From the NCBI GenBank assembly GCA_965223755.1, contig CBDCXF010000001.1, positions 1,054,001 through 1,118,000 on the forward strand: a stretch of DNA of 64,000 nucleotides, given 5' to 3'. The translations under genes were made by a program, and so were the position numbers. The notes beneath the pieces were generated by a model, which was not told where the DNA came from, did no database searches, and saw nothing but the letters and a program-made list of their open reading frames with translations. Below, one piece after another: positions 34,777 to 45,900 of the stretch (positions are counted from its first letter, which is position 1; every line of letters starts with the position of its first letter). Source of the DNA: CBDCXF01 sp965223755 (GTDB lineage Bacteria > Acidobacteriota > Thermoanaerobaculia > Multivoradales > JAHEKO01).

Positions 34777-36528
34777 ATGAGGTCCGCGGTTATGACGACG
34801 CGACGTAGACCGAAATCAGTCCGTGTGGCGACAGCTTGTTTGTGGGGATTCCTTCTCTGCACAGCCATACTGCCGGTGCGCGCGCAGACCGATGACACCT
34901 ACGGGAAGAGCTTGCGCGCCGCATTCCATGCGCTTAGGCAATACGGTGGCATCGACGACCCGGCCGAGCAGCGCCGCCTGCAGGACATTGGCTACCGCGT
35001 CGGCCTGGCATCTGGATTCGAGGACTATCCGCTCAGCTTTTACCTCCTCGACATTCCAGAACCGAATGCCTTCGCCTTGCCGGGCGGTCACATCTTTGTC
35101 ACTCAGGGAATGCTTGCCCTCGACCTCGATGACCATGAGTTGGCCGCTCTGCTCGGCCATGAAATCGCTCACGTTGCCCTCAAACACGGCACACGGCTGC
35201 AGAAGAAAGCCGCCCTGCTCAACGGATTGTCGGCCGCGGTACTGGTTGGAGTGGCGGCAACCGCCGGCGACGAACAACAGCGTTATCCGGGCGAGATCTA
35301 CACCCCCAGCAATCGCGCCGACCTCATTCAAGGCACCATGGCGGCGGGAACGCTGGTGACCGAATTGCTGCTGCGCAACTACGGCCGTACCTTCGAAAAC
35401 GAATCCGACCTCGAAGGGCAGCGATGGGCAGCCGGAGCCGGCTACGACCCCGACGGGGCCCGTACGTTGATGGCGAAAATGGCAGCGGCGATTCCACAAG
35501 ACCGCAGCTACGGCTATTGGCGTACGCACCCGTTTGGCGACCAGCGCGTGCGCGCGGCCATCGCTCGCTCCAAGCAGCTCAAGGCGCAACCTGAGAAAAA
35601 CTCCGATGACTACCGCCGAGAAACGCAGCGTCGACTTCTGGCTGCGATCGAGGACACCAAAGAGCCGGAACTGAAACGCTTGCTCGAGGACTCCGCGGTC
35701 GCGAGTTGGCCGCGGGGGCCGGCGATCGACGCCATTCGACGATCTCGCCTAGACCAAGCCAAAGAGCGGGAGTTGGCAAAGCACGTCTTGTCCCGCAACT
35801 ATCACGACCTCCTCACGGCCCACCAAGAACTCCTCGCTCAGGTACAAGTAGACGATGAGGAGAGCCCCTTGATCGCCGAAATCAACGCCAGCATCGGTGA
35901 AGTCCGTGAGCTACGTGATGCAGCGCGCTCGGCATTCGCTGAGGCGTACCATGAGGGCGTCATGCAGACCGAGTCCATCGAAGCAATGCTGGCCAACTAT
36001 CCAGACTTTGACGAGGCCGCGTCGGCACGCCTCAAGCTCGCCCAGGGGTACACCCGGCTGGAGCGACCTTTGGCGGCGATCGAGCAGTTCGTACGTATCT
36101 CCAACGATTTTCCAGATAGCGAAGAGGCGGTCGCCAGCCGCCGTGCCATGCGCGTGCTGGTGACCTCGCTCGATGATCTCTGTGCCCTTGACCGGTTGAA
36201 CTCGCAGGAGTCGGACCCGATCCTCGCCGAACAGGCTCAAGACAAGCTGGCTGCGGTCGCCGAGACCTTTGACGACCTTGCCAACGGCGCCGCTTATCTG
36301 GAATGCGCACCCGAGGGGCTGGTCGTCGAGGCCGTTCGTGCCCGCCTCGAAGTTCTCGCCGAGAGTCGTCTCGCTGATGTGCTGTTGCACCAGCGCATCG
36401 GCAACGGCGCTCAAGCGGTCGATGGGATCGACGATATCCTCACCCATGCCCCGTGGACCGAAGCCGCCAACCGGCTACGCCAGCGTCAGAGTGAAGCCGC
36501 CGGTGAAGCTCCTGCCACCCCTTCATAG
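34777..36528 (+). CDS. M48-family zinc metallopeptidase, periplasmic (BepA-like)
   Basis: The 583-residue protein has a signal peptide (hydrophobic run ending PVRAQ, about 37) and an M48 peptidase domain: His128-Glu-x-x-His132 in LLGHEIAHVALKHG, with Glu209 in FENESDLEG as third zinc ligand. The C-terminal 300 residues are helical and resemble TPR repeats, as in BepA, a periplasmic protease and chaperone for outer-membrane protein assembly. Starts at ATG 34777 or 34792 are both possible. It is divergent from the thiolase/TRAP operon with 66 bases between starts, and 64 bases upstream of a second metallopeptidase gene. Confidence 0.87.
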   Translation: MRSAVMTTRRRPKSVRVATACLWGFLLCTAILPVRAQTDDTYGKSLRAAFHALRQYGGIDDPAEQRRLQDIGYRVGLASGFEDYPLSFYLLDIPEPNAFALPGGHIFVTQGMLALDLDDHELAALLGHEIAHVALKHGTRLQKKAALLNGLSAAVLVGVAATAGDEQQRYPGEIYTPSNRADLIQGTMAAGTLVTELLLRNYGRTFENESDLEGQRWAAGAGYDPDGARTLMAKMAAAIPQDRSYGYWRTHPFGDQRVRAAIARSKQLKAQPEKNSDDYRRETQRRLLAAIEDTKEPELKRLLEDSAVASWPRGPAIDAIRRSRLDQAKERELAKHVLSRNYHDLLTAHQELLAQVQVDDEESPLIAEINASIGEVRELRDAARSAFAEAYHEGVMQTESIEAMLANYPDFDEAASARLKLAQGYTRLERPLAAIEQFVRISNDFPDSEEAVASRRAMRVLVTSLDDLCALDRLNSQESDPILAEQAQDKLAAVAETFDDLANGAAYLECAPEGLVVEAVRARLEVLAESRLADVLLHQRIGNGAQAVDGIDDILTHAPWTEAANRLRQRQSEAAGEAPATPS

Positions 36529-36592
36529 TCGCGTCGGACGACCGGCCTCCCGCCCAGGGTTCTCGTTGCTAGGGCTGAGTTACGCTTAGGCC

Positions 36593-37660
36593 ATGTCGCC
36601 TGCACCCGCAAGCCTGTCGGTATCCTCGCTCTTGGTGACGTTTATGTGCATGGGCGGCCTAGCTTCCTTGGGAGTACTCGTTTCGTCGCAAGTACCGGCA
36701 GCAGCTCAGACAGAGAATCGCTCGGCGACAACCCGGGAGGCCGTCTTTCTCCTCGACTCCACCGAGCATCAGCTTGCGATCGCCAGGCAGATGATGCCGC
36801 AACCGCACGAAATCGAACTTCAGAATTGGCACCTTTTGGCCGACGCCTCCCTGACTCCGCGACTTCGAGATCTTGTGGCCAGGACTTTGAATCAACTGGC
36901 TGAGGCGTACGAACACAGGCTTGGCGTGACTCCGCCAAGCGAATCGCAGCGTTGGCTGGTCTTGTTTCCGGACCGGTCCGCCTACCGGACCTTTCGCGCC
37001 CAATTTGGCGCCGGCCTACCGGACAACACCGAGGGGCATGCCCGCGGCAGCCTCGCGGCGACCTACACAAAAGAACTGAGCCGTGACCACCTACTCTCTC
37101 TCATCATTCACGAAGGCACTCACGTACTCAACTGGGCGACCTTCGCCGATCGCCTGCCACAGTGGCTTGAGGAAGGGCTCGCCACGTCGCTTTCCTACAA
37201 CCGCGTCAACGGCAAGGGGAAAATCGTCCTCGGCACAATCTCCTCGACATCGATGTCGCGCTCGCAAAAAGTCGGCAACGCCAGCGGGCGCAACGCTACG
37301 CTTCACCAGATTCGCCTCGAGGGACCGGTCGCCGCGCTGCTCGACTATTCGGAGAAGCCCCAGGGCTGGCCGCCTTTGCATTCCCTGCCCAGCTCCTGGC
37401 AAGGCCCGACCGAGGAACTCCGCTGGCGCTATCCACAGGCCGGATTCCTGGTTCGCTACCTGCACGACGGCGCCGATCGAGACACCCAGTTGCTGTTTCG
37501 TGATCTGTTGCGCGAACTTTCGGCCCGCGATCGGCCTGAACTCGTGCACGCCCTGGAGGCTCAACTCGCGGACATACAGGCCTCGTTTCTGAACTGGCTG
37601 GAGCGCACCGCTCGCCAAAGCCGAGCCCATCTCGGTCCAGTGGCAGGAGGTTCGCGCTGA
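36593..37660 (+). CDS. Putative exported zinc metallopeptidase (gluzincin, DUF1570-like)
   Basis: The 355-residue product has a hydrophobic export segment (about 10-38, ending PAAAQ) and a gluzincin active site: His173-Glu174-x-x-His177 in LIIHEGTHVLNW, with the downstream Glu193/Glu194 in PQWLEEGLATSL. This layout (HExxH then W.xEG.A about 20 residues later) is seen in DUF1570-type and peptidase MA-like proteins, for which no substrate is known. The N-terminal part WLVLFPDRSAYRTFRAQFG is also typical. It follows the M48 gene on the same strand, so the two may act together in envelope proteolysis; that is inference. Confidence 0.78.
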   Translation: MSPAPASLSVSSLLVTFMCMGGLASLGVLVSSQVPAAAQTENRSATTREAVFLLDSTEHQLAIARQMMPQPHEIELQNWHLLADASLTPRLRDLVARTLNQLAEAYEHRLGVTPPSESQRWLVLFPDRSAYRTFRAQFGAGLPDNTEGHARGSLAATYTKELSRDHLLSLIIHEGTHVLNWATFADRLPQWLEEGLATSLSYNRVNGKGKIVLGTISSTSMSRSQKVGNASGRNATLHQIRLEGPVAALLDYSEKPQGWPPLHSLPSSWQGPTEELRWRYPQAGFLVRYLHDGADRDTQLLFRDLLRELSARDRPELVHALEAQLADIQASFLNWLERTARQSRAHLGPVAGGSR

Positions 37661-37665
37661 GACTC

Positions 37666-37965
37666 GTGCGTCGACTCGGTGGTTGGCGTTGTGTCGAGCG
37701 CTACTCGGGACGCGGCACCATTGAGTATCTGAACCGGAGTCAGCCAGCCGACTATAACGTCGATGTCTGGGAGCAATTCGTGGGTGGTGTCGGCGGTCGT
37801 TACAAGCTCGAGGGTAAGGTCAGCATCGAATCTGGGTATGACGCCTCATGTCCAGCGGTCATGCAACTGGAGAATCGAGTCACCTTACGCCTGCGGCTGT
37901 TTCCGGACGGTCAAGTCGTCGGCCACTCGAAACCGGAGTTCGCAGACCAATCAGGCCAGGAATGA
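37666..37965 (+). CDS. Small hypothetical protein
   Basis: A 99-residue basic-start protein without recognised family, signal peptide or membrane helix. Alternating hydrophobic and charged residues in the second half (NRVTLRLRLFPDGQVVGHS) suggest a beta-rich fold. GTG 37666 has no ribosome site at normal spacing. An in-frame CTG at 37657 sits 6 bases after AGGAGG and would overlap the preceding stop, so the true start may be there. It is followed by tRNA-Phe. Coding status is moderately supported by composition only. Confidence 0.45.
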   Translation: MRRLGGWRCVERYSGRGTIEYLNRSQPADYNVDVWEQFVGGVGGRYKLEGKVSIESGYDASCPAVMQLENRVTLRLRLFPDGQVVGHSKPEFADQSGQE

Positions 37966-38039
37966 TTCGGTCTCAGGTGTTGACGTTGGCCCGATCGACT
38001 GCTAGAAACCGCGCTGGATTTCGATTCAGTCGAGGTCCG

Positions 38040-38116
<77 letters not shown>

Positions 38117-38154
38117 CTTCTTTTCTCTTTCCTGTTCGCAGCTACAATTCGGTC

Positions 38155-38940
38155 ATGCCTCACAGGACTTGGTCACGCACCAGACCCATGAGGTTCCAGC
38201 AAACACCGCTGGCCACTGCAGCAGCCTGGCTCTTACTAGCGTCGAGTTCGGCGTCGCTCACGGCCTGGACGACGGGTGCTCAAACAGCGATAGCTGAGGC
38301 GGCGGAGTCGGTTGCGCCGCCCGACCTGGCCAGGCGCATCGATCGCCACCGGTTTGCCTATCGAGATGGAATCCGCCAGGGTGCCTCTCGAGCGGTGTTA
38401 GGAAAACCAATCTCCGAAATCATCGAGGAGGAGGCCCGGCGAGCCATCGACATGATTCGAAGTCATCAGCCCTTCGAATCGATTGTCGGACAGCTCGGCC
38501 GCCTCGCCTACTGGGTCGCTTACGCCAACAACCCCTTTCACACCGGCGCGCGCAGCGCCCATTACAGCGATTATTTGCTCTACCTGGACAGCGCTCGTGT
38601 GCGCTTTCGGCCGGTGTTCTACGGCTTGCTCCCGGAGCTGGAAGGTGGCGGTGATCTTGCCGCTCTGGTCGAGCGCGCCACCCTCCGCGGTCGACGCTAT
38701 CGACCCTTACTGGAGAGCGAATACCGGCGCGTTGGAGGTCCGCCGGGCAGGCGCAAGTTTGACGATCGCTCCACCGCCTTCGGAGTGTCGGCGGTGGCCT
38801 ACAGCCACGCTGTCACCGACGTTGGACTTGCTCTTCGCCATGTTTGGATCGAGGCGGGCGGCGCCGACCACCGCCAGCTCCCCACGCGCACGCCTCACCC
38901 GTCTCCGACTCATGACATCTCCAAGGACCGTCCCCAATGA
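38155..38940 (+). CDS. Exported protein of unknown function
   Basis: The 261-residue product has a hydrophobic export segment (LATAAAWLLLASSSASLTA) preceded by Arg residues. The rest is helical, with HRFAYRDGIRQGA, an acidic ISEIIEEEARRAIDMI helix, and YWVAYANNPFHTG followed by HYSDYLLYLDSA. His and Asp residues in these positions recall bacterial zinc-dependent phospholipase C / S1-P1 nuclease-like proteins, but the full ligand set is not seen. Start may be ATG 38155 or 38188. The stop overlaps purH by ATGA, so translation is coupled to purH although no functional link is obvious. Confidence 0.6.
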   Translation: MPHRTWSRTRPMRFQQTPLATAAAWLLLASSSASLTAWTTGAQTAIAEAAESVAPPDLARRIDRHRFAYRDGIRQGASRAVLGKPISEIIEEEARRAIDMIRSHQPFESIVGQLGRLAYWVAYANNPFHTGARSAHYSDYLLYLDSARVRFRPVFYGLLPELEGGGDLAALVERATLRGRRYRPLLESEYRRVGGPPGRRKFDDRSTAFGVSAVAYSHAVTDVGLALRHVWIEAGGADHRQLPTRTPHPSPTHDISKDRPQ

Positions 38941-40505
38941 ACCAACGAAGAGCTCTCATCTCGGTCTTCGACAAGACCGGAGTCGGCGAACTGGCGCGCG
39001 ATCTCAGCGCTCTCGGTTTCGAGATCGTTTCGACCGGCGGAACCGCGAGACACCTAGAACAGAGCGGCGTCTCGGTCATTCCGATCGCCGCCGTCACCGG
39101 TTTTCCAGAAGTACTCGACGGTCGGGTCAAATCGCTGCACCCCAGTATTCACGCCGGAATCTTGGCGGACCTCGACAAGGCGGCACACGAGGAACAGCTT
39201 TCCGACCTCGACATCACCCAGATCGACGTGGTCGTCGTCAATCTCTACCCCTTCGCCAAAACGGTGGCCTCGGGTGCCAGCCGCGCTGACTGCATCGAGA
39301 TGATCGATATCGGCGGTCCCTCGATGCTGCGCGCCGCGGCCAAGAATCACGCTCGCGTCTGGGTGCTGGTTGACCCCTCGGACTATGCCGATGCGTTGGA
39401 AACGATCGGTGCCAGTGTCGACAACGGGAGCGGAAACGACCCAGAGTCGAATCTCGAGGACTCAGGTCTTGCTTTTCGGCGCCGTCTGGCTCGTAAGGCG
39501 TTTACCCATTCGGCTGCCTACGACGCCGAAATCAGTGCCTGGATGAACGCGCAAGAGGCCGCTATCGGGGACGAGTTTCCCGAAATCCAAACGCTCAGAC
39601 TCCGCCGGCACCTCGTACCGCGCTACGGGGAGAATCCGCATCAGCAGGCGGCCGTCTATCGCTTCTCCGATCGAGAGCTTTTCGGAGGCTACACTCAGCA
39701 CCAGGGCAAGCTGTTGTCTTACAACAATTTACTGGACGCCGATGCGGCGCGCTCACTAGCCGCAGCACTGCCCCACTCAGGCGTCGCCATCGTCAAACAC
39801 AACAACCCCTGCGGGGTCGGCATCGGTGACTCCGCAGCCGAGGCCTACCAACGGGCGCTCGCTTGCGATCCGGTCAGTGCGTTCGGCTCCGTAATCGGAG
39901 TCAATGGCGAAGTCGATGAAAGCCTGGCCGAAGCGTTGCAAGGCCTTTTTGTCGAAGTGATCGTGGCACCGGCATACTCCGACACCGCTTTGCGCTGCCT
40001 CTCCGGCAAGTCCAACCTGCGCTTGATCGAAGCGGACATCGAACCGACCCGCGGAGTGGCATTGCGGTCGATTGACGGTGGACTGCTAGCGCAGCAGGTG
40101 GACGCGGGCGGCAGTTTGGCCGAAGCCACGGTGGCGACGGAACGCTCTCCCACCGAAGATGAATTTGCCGCCCTCGAGTTGGCTTGGACAGTTGTCGCTG
40201 AGGTGCGGTCCAATGCGATCGTGATCGCCAATCATTACCAAACGGTGGGAATCGGAGCCGGACAGATGAGCCGCGTCGATTCCTGCCGTATCGCCATCAA
40301 CAAAGCCGAGTTGCCGCTGGAGGGCACTGCGGCCGGCTCCGATGCTTTCTTTCCTTTTGCCGACGGACTCGAAACCTTGGCTGAAGCCGGCGTGACCGCC
40401 GTCGTGCAGCCGGGCGGTAGTCGTCGAGACGACGAAGTCATTGATGCAGCCAATCGCTTGGGAGTGGCAATGTTGATGACCGGACGCCGCCACTTCAAGC
40501 ATTGA
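38937..40505 (+). CDS. purH: Bifunctional AICAR transformylase / IMP cyclohydrolase
   Basis: PurH (522 residues) catalyses the last two steps of purine synthesis. The N-terminal MGS-like cyclohydrolase domain has ALISVFDKTGVGELA, STGGTARHLEQSGV, PEVLDGRVKSLHP and the NLYPF motif. The transformylase domain has RYGENPHQQAA, LSYNNLLDADAA, the KHNNPCGVG catalytic loop, DPVSAFGSVIGVN and the terminal PGGSRRDDEVIDAA. The ATG overlaps the previous stop (ATGA). A LolA-like gene follows after 22 bases. Confidence 0.97.
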   Translation: MNQRRALISVFDKTGVGELARDLSALGFEIVSTGGTARHLEQSGVSVIPIAAVTGFPEVLDGRVKSLHPSIHAGILADLDKAAHEEQLSDLDITQIDVVVVNLYPFAKTVASGASRADCIEMIDIGGPSMLRAAAKNHARVWVLVDPSDYADALETIGASVDNGSGNDPESNLEDSGLAFRRRLARKAFTHSAAYDAEISAWMNAQEAAIGDEFPEIQTLRLRRHLVPRYGENPHQQAAVYRFSDRELFGGYTQHQGKLLSYNNLLDADAARSLAAALPHSGVAIVKHNNPCGVGIGDSAAEAYQRALACDPVSAFGSVIGVNGEVDESLAEALQGLFVEVIVAPAYSDTALRCLSGKSNLRLIEADIEPTRGVALRSIDGGLLAQQVDAGGSLAEATVATERSPTEDEFAALELAWTVVAEVRSNAIVIANHYQTVGIGAGQMSRVDSCRIAINKAELPLEGTAAGSDAFFPFADGLETLAEAGVTAVVQPGGSRRDDEVIDAANRLGVAMLMTGRRHFKH

Positions 40506-40527
40506 TAGAAAGAGGCTCAAGAGCATC

Positions 40528-41187
40528 ATGAAGACTCAGCCGACAATCGCCATCCTCGCCGCACTCTTCTTTGTTGCCGCCTTTTTCTTTGGCGCAGGCG
40601 TGCTCCCCGCGCAGGCCCAAAACGAAGTCACTTCGGCGTGGGATGCGCTGACTGCGGCGCGCAATGTCCTCGACCAAACACCACGGCGCATTCCCTTTGA
40701 GCAGCGGTTCATCCCGGCCGGATTCGACTCGGGCGATCTGGAAACCGGCGTCGCATCGTTCAATCTCCCCGATTGCGTCCGCTGGGACTACCAAGAGCCC
40801 GACCCGCGTAGTTACCTCCTGTGCGGCAACCAGGCCTGGACTTGGAATGAAGGCGAAGACTCGGGCCGCCACCTCAAGTTGGACGAAAATGAATCTGGCG
40901 TCTTCGAGTTGTGGCTCTCCCCACTGGCCCAACTGCGGGCCAAGTACGACGCGGAGCTGATCCCCATCAATGACGGCTACCGAGCCATTCGCGTGACTCC
41001 GAAAGCGGATGCGACCTTCGGCAAGGCCGAAATCGTCATTGACCGGCGTAGCGGGCTGCCGATTCGATTCCAGTATTCGGACCTTGAAGACAGCAACACC
41101 GTGTTCGAGTTTGCTGAAGCCGAGATTATCGACGATACGACAGCTTTTCGACCGCCCGACTACCAGTGGATCGACGACCAACGCTGA
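40528..41187 (+). CDS. lolA: LolA-like outer-membrane lipoprotein carrier protein
   Basis: The 219-residue protein has a signal peptide (hydrophobic core AILAALFFVAAFFFGAG, cleavage after PAQA) and a LolA-type incomplete barrel: an IPFEQRFIPAGF strand, VRWDYQEPDPRSYLLCGNQAWTW, ELIPINDGYRAIRVTP and IDRRSGLPIRFQYSDLEDSNTVFEF. LolA ferries lipoproteins across the periplasm to the outer membrane. Sequence conservation is modest, so a related sorting-domain protein is possible. It lies between purH and a polyprenyl synthase gene on the same strand. Confidence 0.82.
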   Translation: MKTQPTIAILAALFFVAAFFFGAGVLPAQAQNEVTSAWDALTAARNVLDQTPRRIPFEQRFIPAGFDSGDLETGVASFNLPDCVRWDYQEPDPRSYLLCGNQAWTWNEGEDSGRHLKLDENESGVFELWLSPLAQLRAKYDAELIPINDGYRAIRVTPKADATFGKAEIVIDRRSGLPIRFQYSDLEDSNTVFEFAEAEIIDDTTAFRPPDYQWIDDQR

Positions 41188-41237
41188 GCCGTATAATCGC
41201 CTTGATGTGACCCCTGGCGCGTCGCATCATCCTTGCG

Positions 41238-42245
41238 ATGCCGGCGAAGTTCCCAGCAGCGGTTCCTGACGTTCAGGCCGCCTCCTTTCTGCCCCTGGTT
41301 GCCGACCAACTGGTGGCAGTCGAAGAGGTCTTTCGTTCGCGCCTGCAATCGGACGTGCCGCTGATCGATGAAGCGGGCGCTTACATCGCCGACGGCGGTG
41401 GCAAGCGAGTCCGTCCGGCGCTGCTGTTGCTCGCGGCACAGATTCTCGACCGCGACAACGAGGAAGCGGTCACCTACGCCGCAGTTGTCGAACTCATTCA
41501 TACGGCAACGCTCATCCACGACGACGTCGTGGACCACTCGGGACTGCGACGTGGACAGGAAACTCCCAACCGCAAGTGGGGCAATAGCCGCACCGTACTG
41601 CTCGGCGACTGGGTCTATACCTCCGCCATGCACTTGGCGCTCAAACACGGCAACGTCGAAGTACTGCGAGCCCTGGTGCAAGCCACCCTGCGTATGACTG
41701 AGGGTGAGCTGCTGACCCTCGAACGGCGCGGTGCACGCGATCTCTCCCTCGACGAGTATTACCAGATCATTCGCCGCAAGACCGCCCACCTGTTCTCGGC
41801 AGCCTGCTACGTTCCCAGCCTGATGGCGCCAACGACGGCGGAGACCGGCCAAGCCCTGCAAACCTACGGCATGGAACTCGGACTCTGTTTTCAGATCAAG
41901 GACGACTTGCTCGACTTCACATCGGAGAGCGCAACGGTGGGCAAGCCGACTCTCGCCGACCTCAGAGAGGGCAAACTGACCTTGCCAGTGCTGCTCATGC
42001 TGCCCCGTTTGACCCCTGGCGAACGGGGAGCTGTGTTTGCGGTGCTCGAAGATGGTGGATTCGAGCGCACCTCTGAGGACTTTGTCCTCGAACTGGTGGC
42101 TCGAGAAGGGACGATCGAGGAAACGGAACGGCGGGCCTCCGAACACGGGCGCGCAGCGCGCGAAGCGATCTTGAAACTACCGAGCTGTCCCGCCAGGGAT
42201 GCCCTGGAGGCGGCTCCAGACTTCCTCCTCCACCGACGATCTTAG
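41238..42245 (+). CDS. Long-chain polyprenyl diphosphate synthase
   Basis: This 335-residue trans-prenyltransferase condenses isopentenyl diphosphate onto an allylic primer. The first Asp-rich motif is in VELIHTATLIHDDVVD followed by GLRRGQETPN; the second is FQIKDDLLDF, with GKP.T.ADLREGKLTLP after it. The small residues before the first motif (HTAT) and the downstream WGN...LLGDW pattern are typical of IspB-like long-chain enzymes that make the quinone side chain; the chain length itself is inferred. The start is ATG 41238. The last 69 bases overlap an antisense gene. Confidence 0.93.
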   Translation: MPAKFPAAVPDVQAASFLPLVADQLVAVEEVFRSRLQSDVPLIDEAGAYIADGGGKRVRPALLLLAAQILDRDNEEAVTYAAVVELIHTATLIHDDVVDHSGLRRGQETPNRKWGNSRTVLLGDWVYTSAMHLALKHGNVEVLRALVQATLRMTEGELLTLERRGARDLSLDEYYQIIRRKTAHLFSAACYVPSLMAPTTAETGQALQTYGMELGLCFQIKDDLLDFTSESATVGKPTLADLREGKLTLPVLLMLPRLTPGERGAVFAVLEDGGFERTSEDFVLELVAREGTIEETERRASEHGRAAREAILKLPSCPARDALEAAPDFLLHRRS

Positions 42246-43304
42246 ACGGGCGGCCGATGCCGGCGGTAAGACGCCGGCCACACCGGAGTCTTGGTCGTTC
42301 CACCGATCGATGTCTTCAGCCATGCGAAAAACGGCTCCATCGACGACATCGGAAACGCCGAGTACGACCGCGTAGCGGAACTTGCGTATGACCGTGTCCT
42401 CCCACCATTCCCTGCCTCGCACCCCTACGGCTACAGCATCGGGAGCTCGCGATGAAAGATCCGGACTTTGCATGCCGTAGTAGACGAGCCCGAGTATGCG
42501 GTCCTCCGATACAGCCTTGATTCCGAAATAGCCAGTCTGCGGCTCGTTCCACGAGAATTCGACCCAATCACCAAGTCGACGCTGGCGCCGCCCCTTTGGC
42601 AGCCAACTCCAATCTTGCTGCGGAGTGCGAAACGAGTGCGCTCGCGCGGTGCGACGCTGCCGGCCGTCGGCGCCGCGCAAGACGATCTGTTCGTGCCTGG
42701 GACGGATTGCCGAAGCTAACTCCAACCATCCCCAGCGACCGCGCGGCGGCGGTCCCAAGACGACCGCCTTCGGCAAGGGACGCAGTCGCACTTCGGGGTC
42801 GCTGAATCCATGCCGCGGCTGCTCCGGCAAAGTGAGCCAATCCTCGTCACTCACCACCAGCTCGCGTTCGTGTGGCTGTCCGGGATCGGCCACAAGCCGC
42901 GCCAACAGACCACCGCGCAGGCGCGTGATTTCGACTCGAACGGCGATGCGATTCGCTCCCAATCGCAGATACGAAACAACTTCATAGCGGTTGACGGAAT
43001 GGTCACCGCGGTAGCGATTGGACCCGATGCGAATACCATTGAGATAGGCAACGTAGGCCTCATCGCCAAGAATCTGTAGCTCTGCAGAAGTCGGTTTAGA
43101 GTCGATTTCGAAATCGCGCACCAAGTAAAACGAATCCGGCGGTTGATGACCTCGACCCCAAATCCATTCCGCACTCCCGGTCGGTTGAGTCTTGCGAGCT
43201 CGAGAAAGCCGCCACTGATCGATAGTGGCCAGTAACGCCACGGCCAAAATGAGTCCCACCAAGGGCCACCACCAAGAGATCTTGTGGTGTCGCGCGGCGC
43301 TCAT
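42177..43304 (-). CDS. Membrane-anchored protein with beta-sandwich (glycoside-binding-like) domain
   Basis: The 375-residue protein has one N-terminal hydrophobic anchor (WWWPLVGLILAVALLATI), then SAEWIWGRGHQPPDSFYLVRDFEID and DEAYVAYLNGIRIGSNRY. These resemble the N-terminal galactose-binding-like beta sandwich of alpha-rhamnosidases (W-I-W start, AYLNG strand). No catalytic domain follows. The remaining region is unrecognised. It runs opposite to its neighbours, overlaps the 3' end of the polyprenyl synthase by 69 bases, and is divergent from kdsB. The function is unknown. Confidence 0.65.
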   Translation of the reverse strand: MSAARHHKISWWWPLVGLILAVALLATIDQWRLSRARKTQPTGSAEWIWGRGHQPPDSFYLVRDFEIDSKPTSAELQILGDEAYVAYLNGIRIGSNRYRGDHSVNRYEVVSYLRLGANRIAVRVEITRLRGGLLARLVADPGQPHERELVVSDEDWLTLPEQPRHGFSDPEVRLRPLPKAVVLGPPPRGRWGWLELASAIRPRHEQIVLRGADGRQRRTARAHSFRTPQQDWSWLPKGRRQRRLGDWVEFSWNEPQTGYFGIKAVSEDRILGLVYYGMQSPDLSSRAPDAVAVGVRGREWWEDTVIRKFRYAVVLGVSDVVDGAVFRMAEDIDRWNDQDSGVAGVLPPASAARLRSSVEEEVWSRLQGIPGGTAR

Positions 43305-43412
43305 GAAGGCAATCTAGCAGCTAATTGGGGTTGCAAGGTGCCAACTTTCCGCGCCCATCCCGGAACTCTAGGCAGGTTTGACCACCCCTCCTGCCGAGCA
43401 GTAGAGTTGACC

Positions 43413-44198
43413 GTGCCCTCCACAAAATCCAGCCTTCCAGCCTCGTCGTCCGCCGCGCGCGTGTTCGGAGCCATTCCGGCTCGCTATGCGTCGAGTCGGT
43501 TTCCGGGCAAGCCGCTGGTCTCGATTCGAGGGCACTCGATGATCGAGCATGTCTATCGACGATCGCAGCAAGTGGGGCTGGATTCGGTGGTTGTCCTGAC
43601 CGACGATCGACGCATTGCCAACGAAGTGGAGCGATTCGGCGGACGCGTCGAGTTGACGCCGGAGGAATGTGCCACCGGTACCGACCGCATCGCGTGGGCA
43701 GCTCGGGCGTGGGACTGCGACGCGGTCATCAATATTCAGGGAGACGAACCCCTCATCGATCCCCGCGCGATCCGCAAAGTAGCGGAAGCTCTAGCCGCAG
43801 GCGACAGCATGGTGACCCTCGCCGCCCCTACCGACGGCAAAGCGGCTGCCGATCCCAATGTGGTCAAAGTGGTCAGCGACCTACAAGGCAGAGCCCTGTA
43901 CTTTAGTCGCGCTCCAATTCCACATGGTCGCGACCGGGAGCCTCGATACTTGAGGCACATCGGCGTCTATGGATACCAGCGCGAGATCCTGCTCCGCTTG
44001 GCCGAGCTCCCGATGACAAAACTGGAGCAAGCTGAGTCCTTAGAGCAGTTACGCGTACTCGAGAACGGGATACCCATTCGCGTCATCGAGCACCCAGAGG
44101 CTTGGCCCGGAATCGATACCCCCGCTGACGTCCAGCTTGTGGAAAACTACATTGACGCCCATCCTGACCTGTGGACGTCGATCGAAGCAGGAGAATAG
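43413..44198 (+). CDS. kdsB: 3-deoxy-manno-octulosonate cytidylyltransferase (CMP-Kdo synthetase)
   Basis: KdsB activates Kdo with CTP to CMP-Kdo for lipopolysaccharide inner core. The 261-residue protein has the nucleotide-binding IPARYASSRFPGKPL, DDRRIANEVERFGG, ATGTDRIAWAA, NIQGDEPLIDP and HIGVYGYQREILL. The frame runs upstream to 43284 without homology; a GTG at 43413 or TTG at 43407 gives the normal length (about 250). It is followed two bases later by pyrG, whose product supplies the CTP. Confidence 0.95.
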   Translation: MPSTKSSLPASSSAARVFGAIPARYASSRFPGKPLVSIRGHSMIEHVYRRSQQVGLDSVVVLTDDRRIANEVERFGGRVELTPEECATGTDRIAWAARAWDCDAVINIQGDEPLIDPRAIRKVAEALAAGDSMVTLAAPTDGKAAADPNVVKVVSDLQGRALYFSRAPIPHGRDREPRYLRHIGVYGYQREILLRLAELPMTKLEQAESLEQLRVLENGIPIRVIEHPEAWPGIDTPADVQLVENYIDAHPDLWTSIEAGE

Positions 44199-44200
44199 GC

Positions 44201-45856
<1,656 letters not shown>

Positions 45857-45900
45857 AGGCGGTCGAGACTCTCGCCACCGGCTGGTACCTGCGAAATTCG

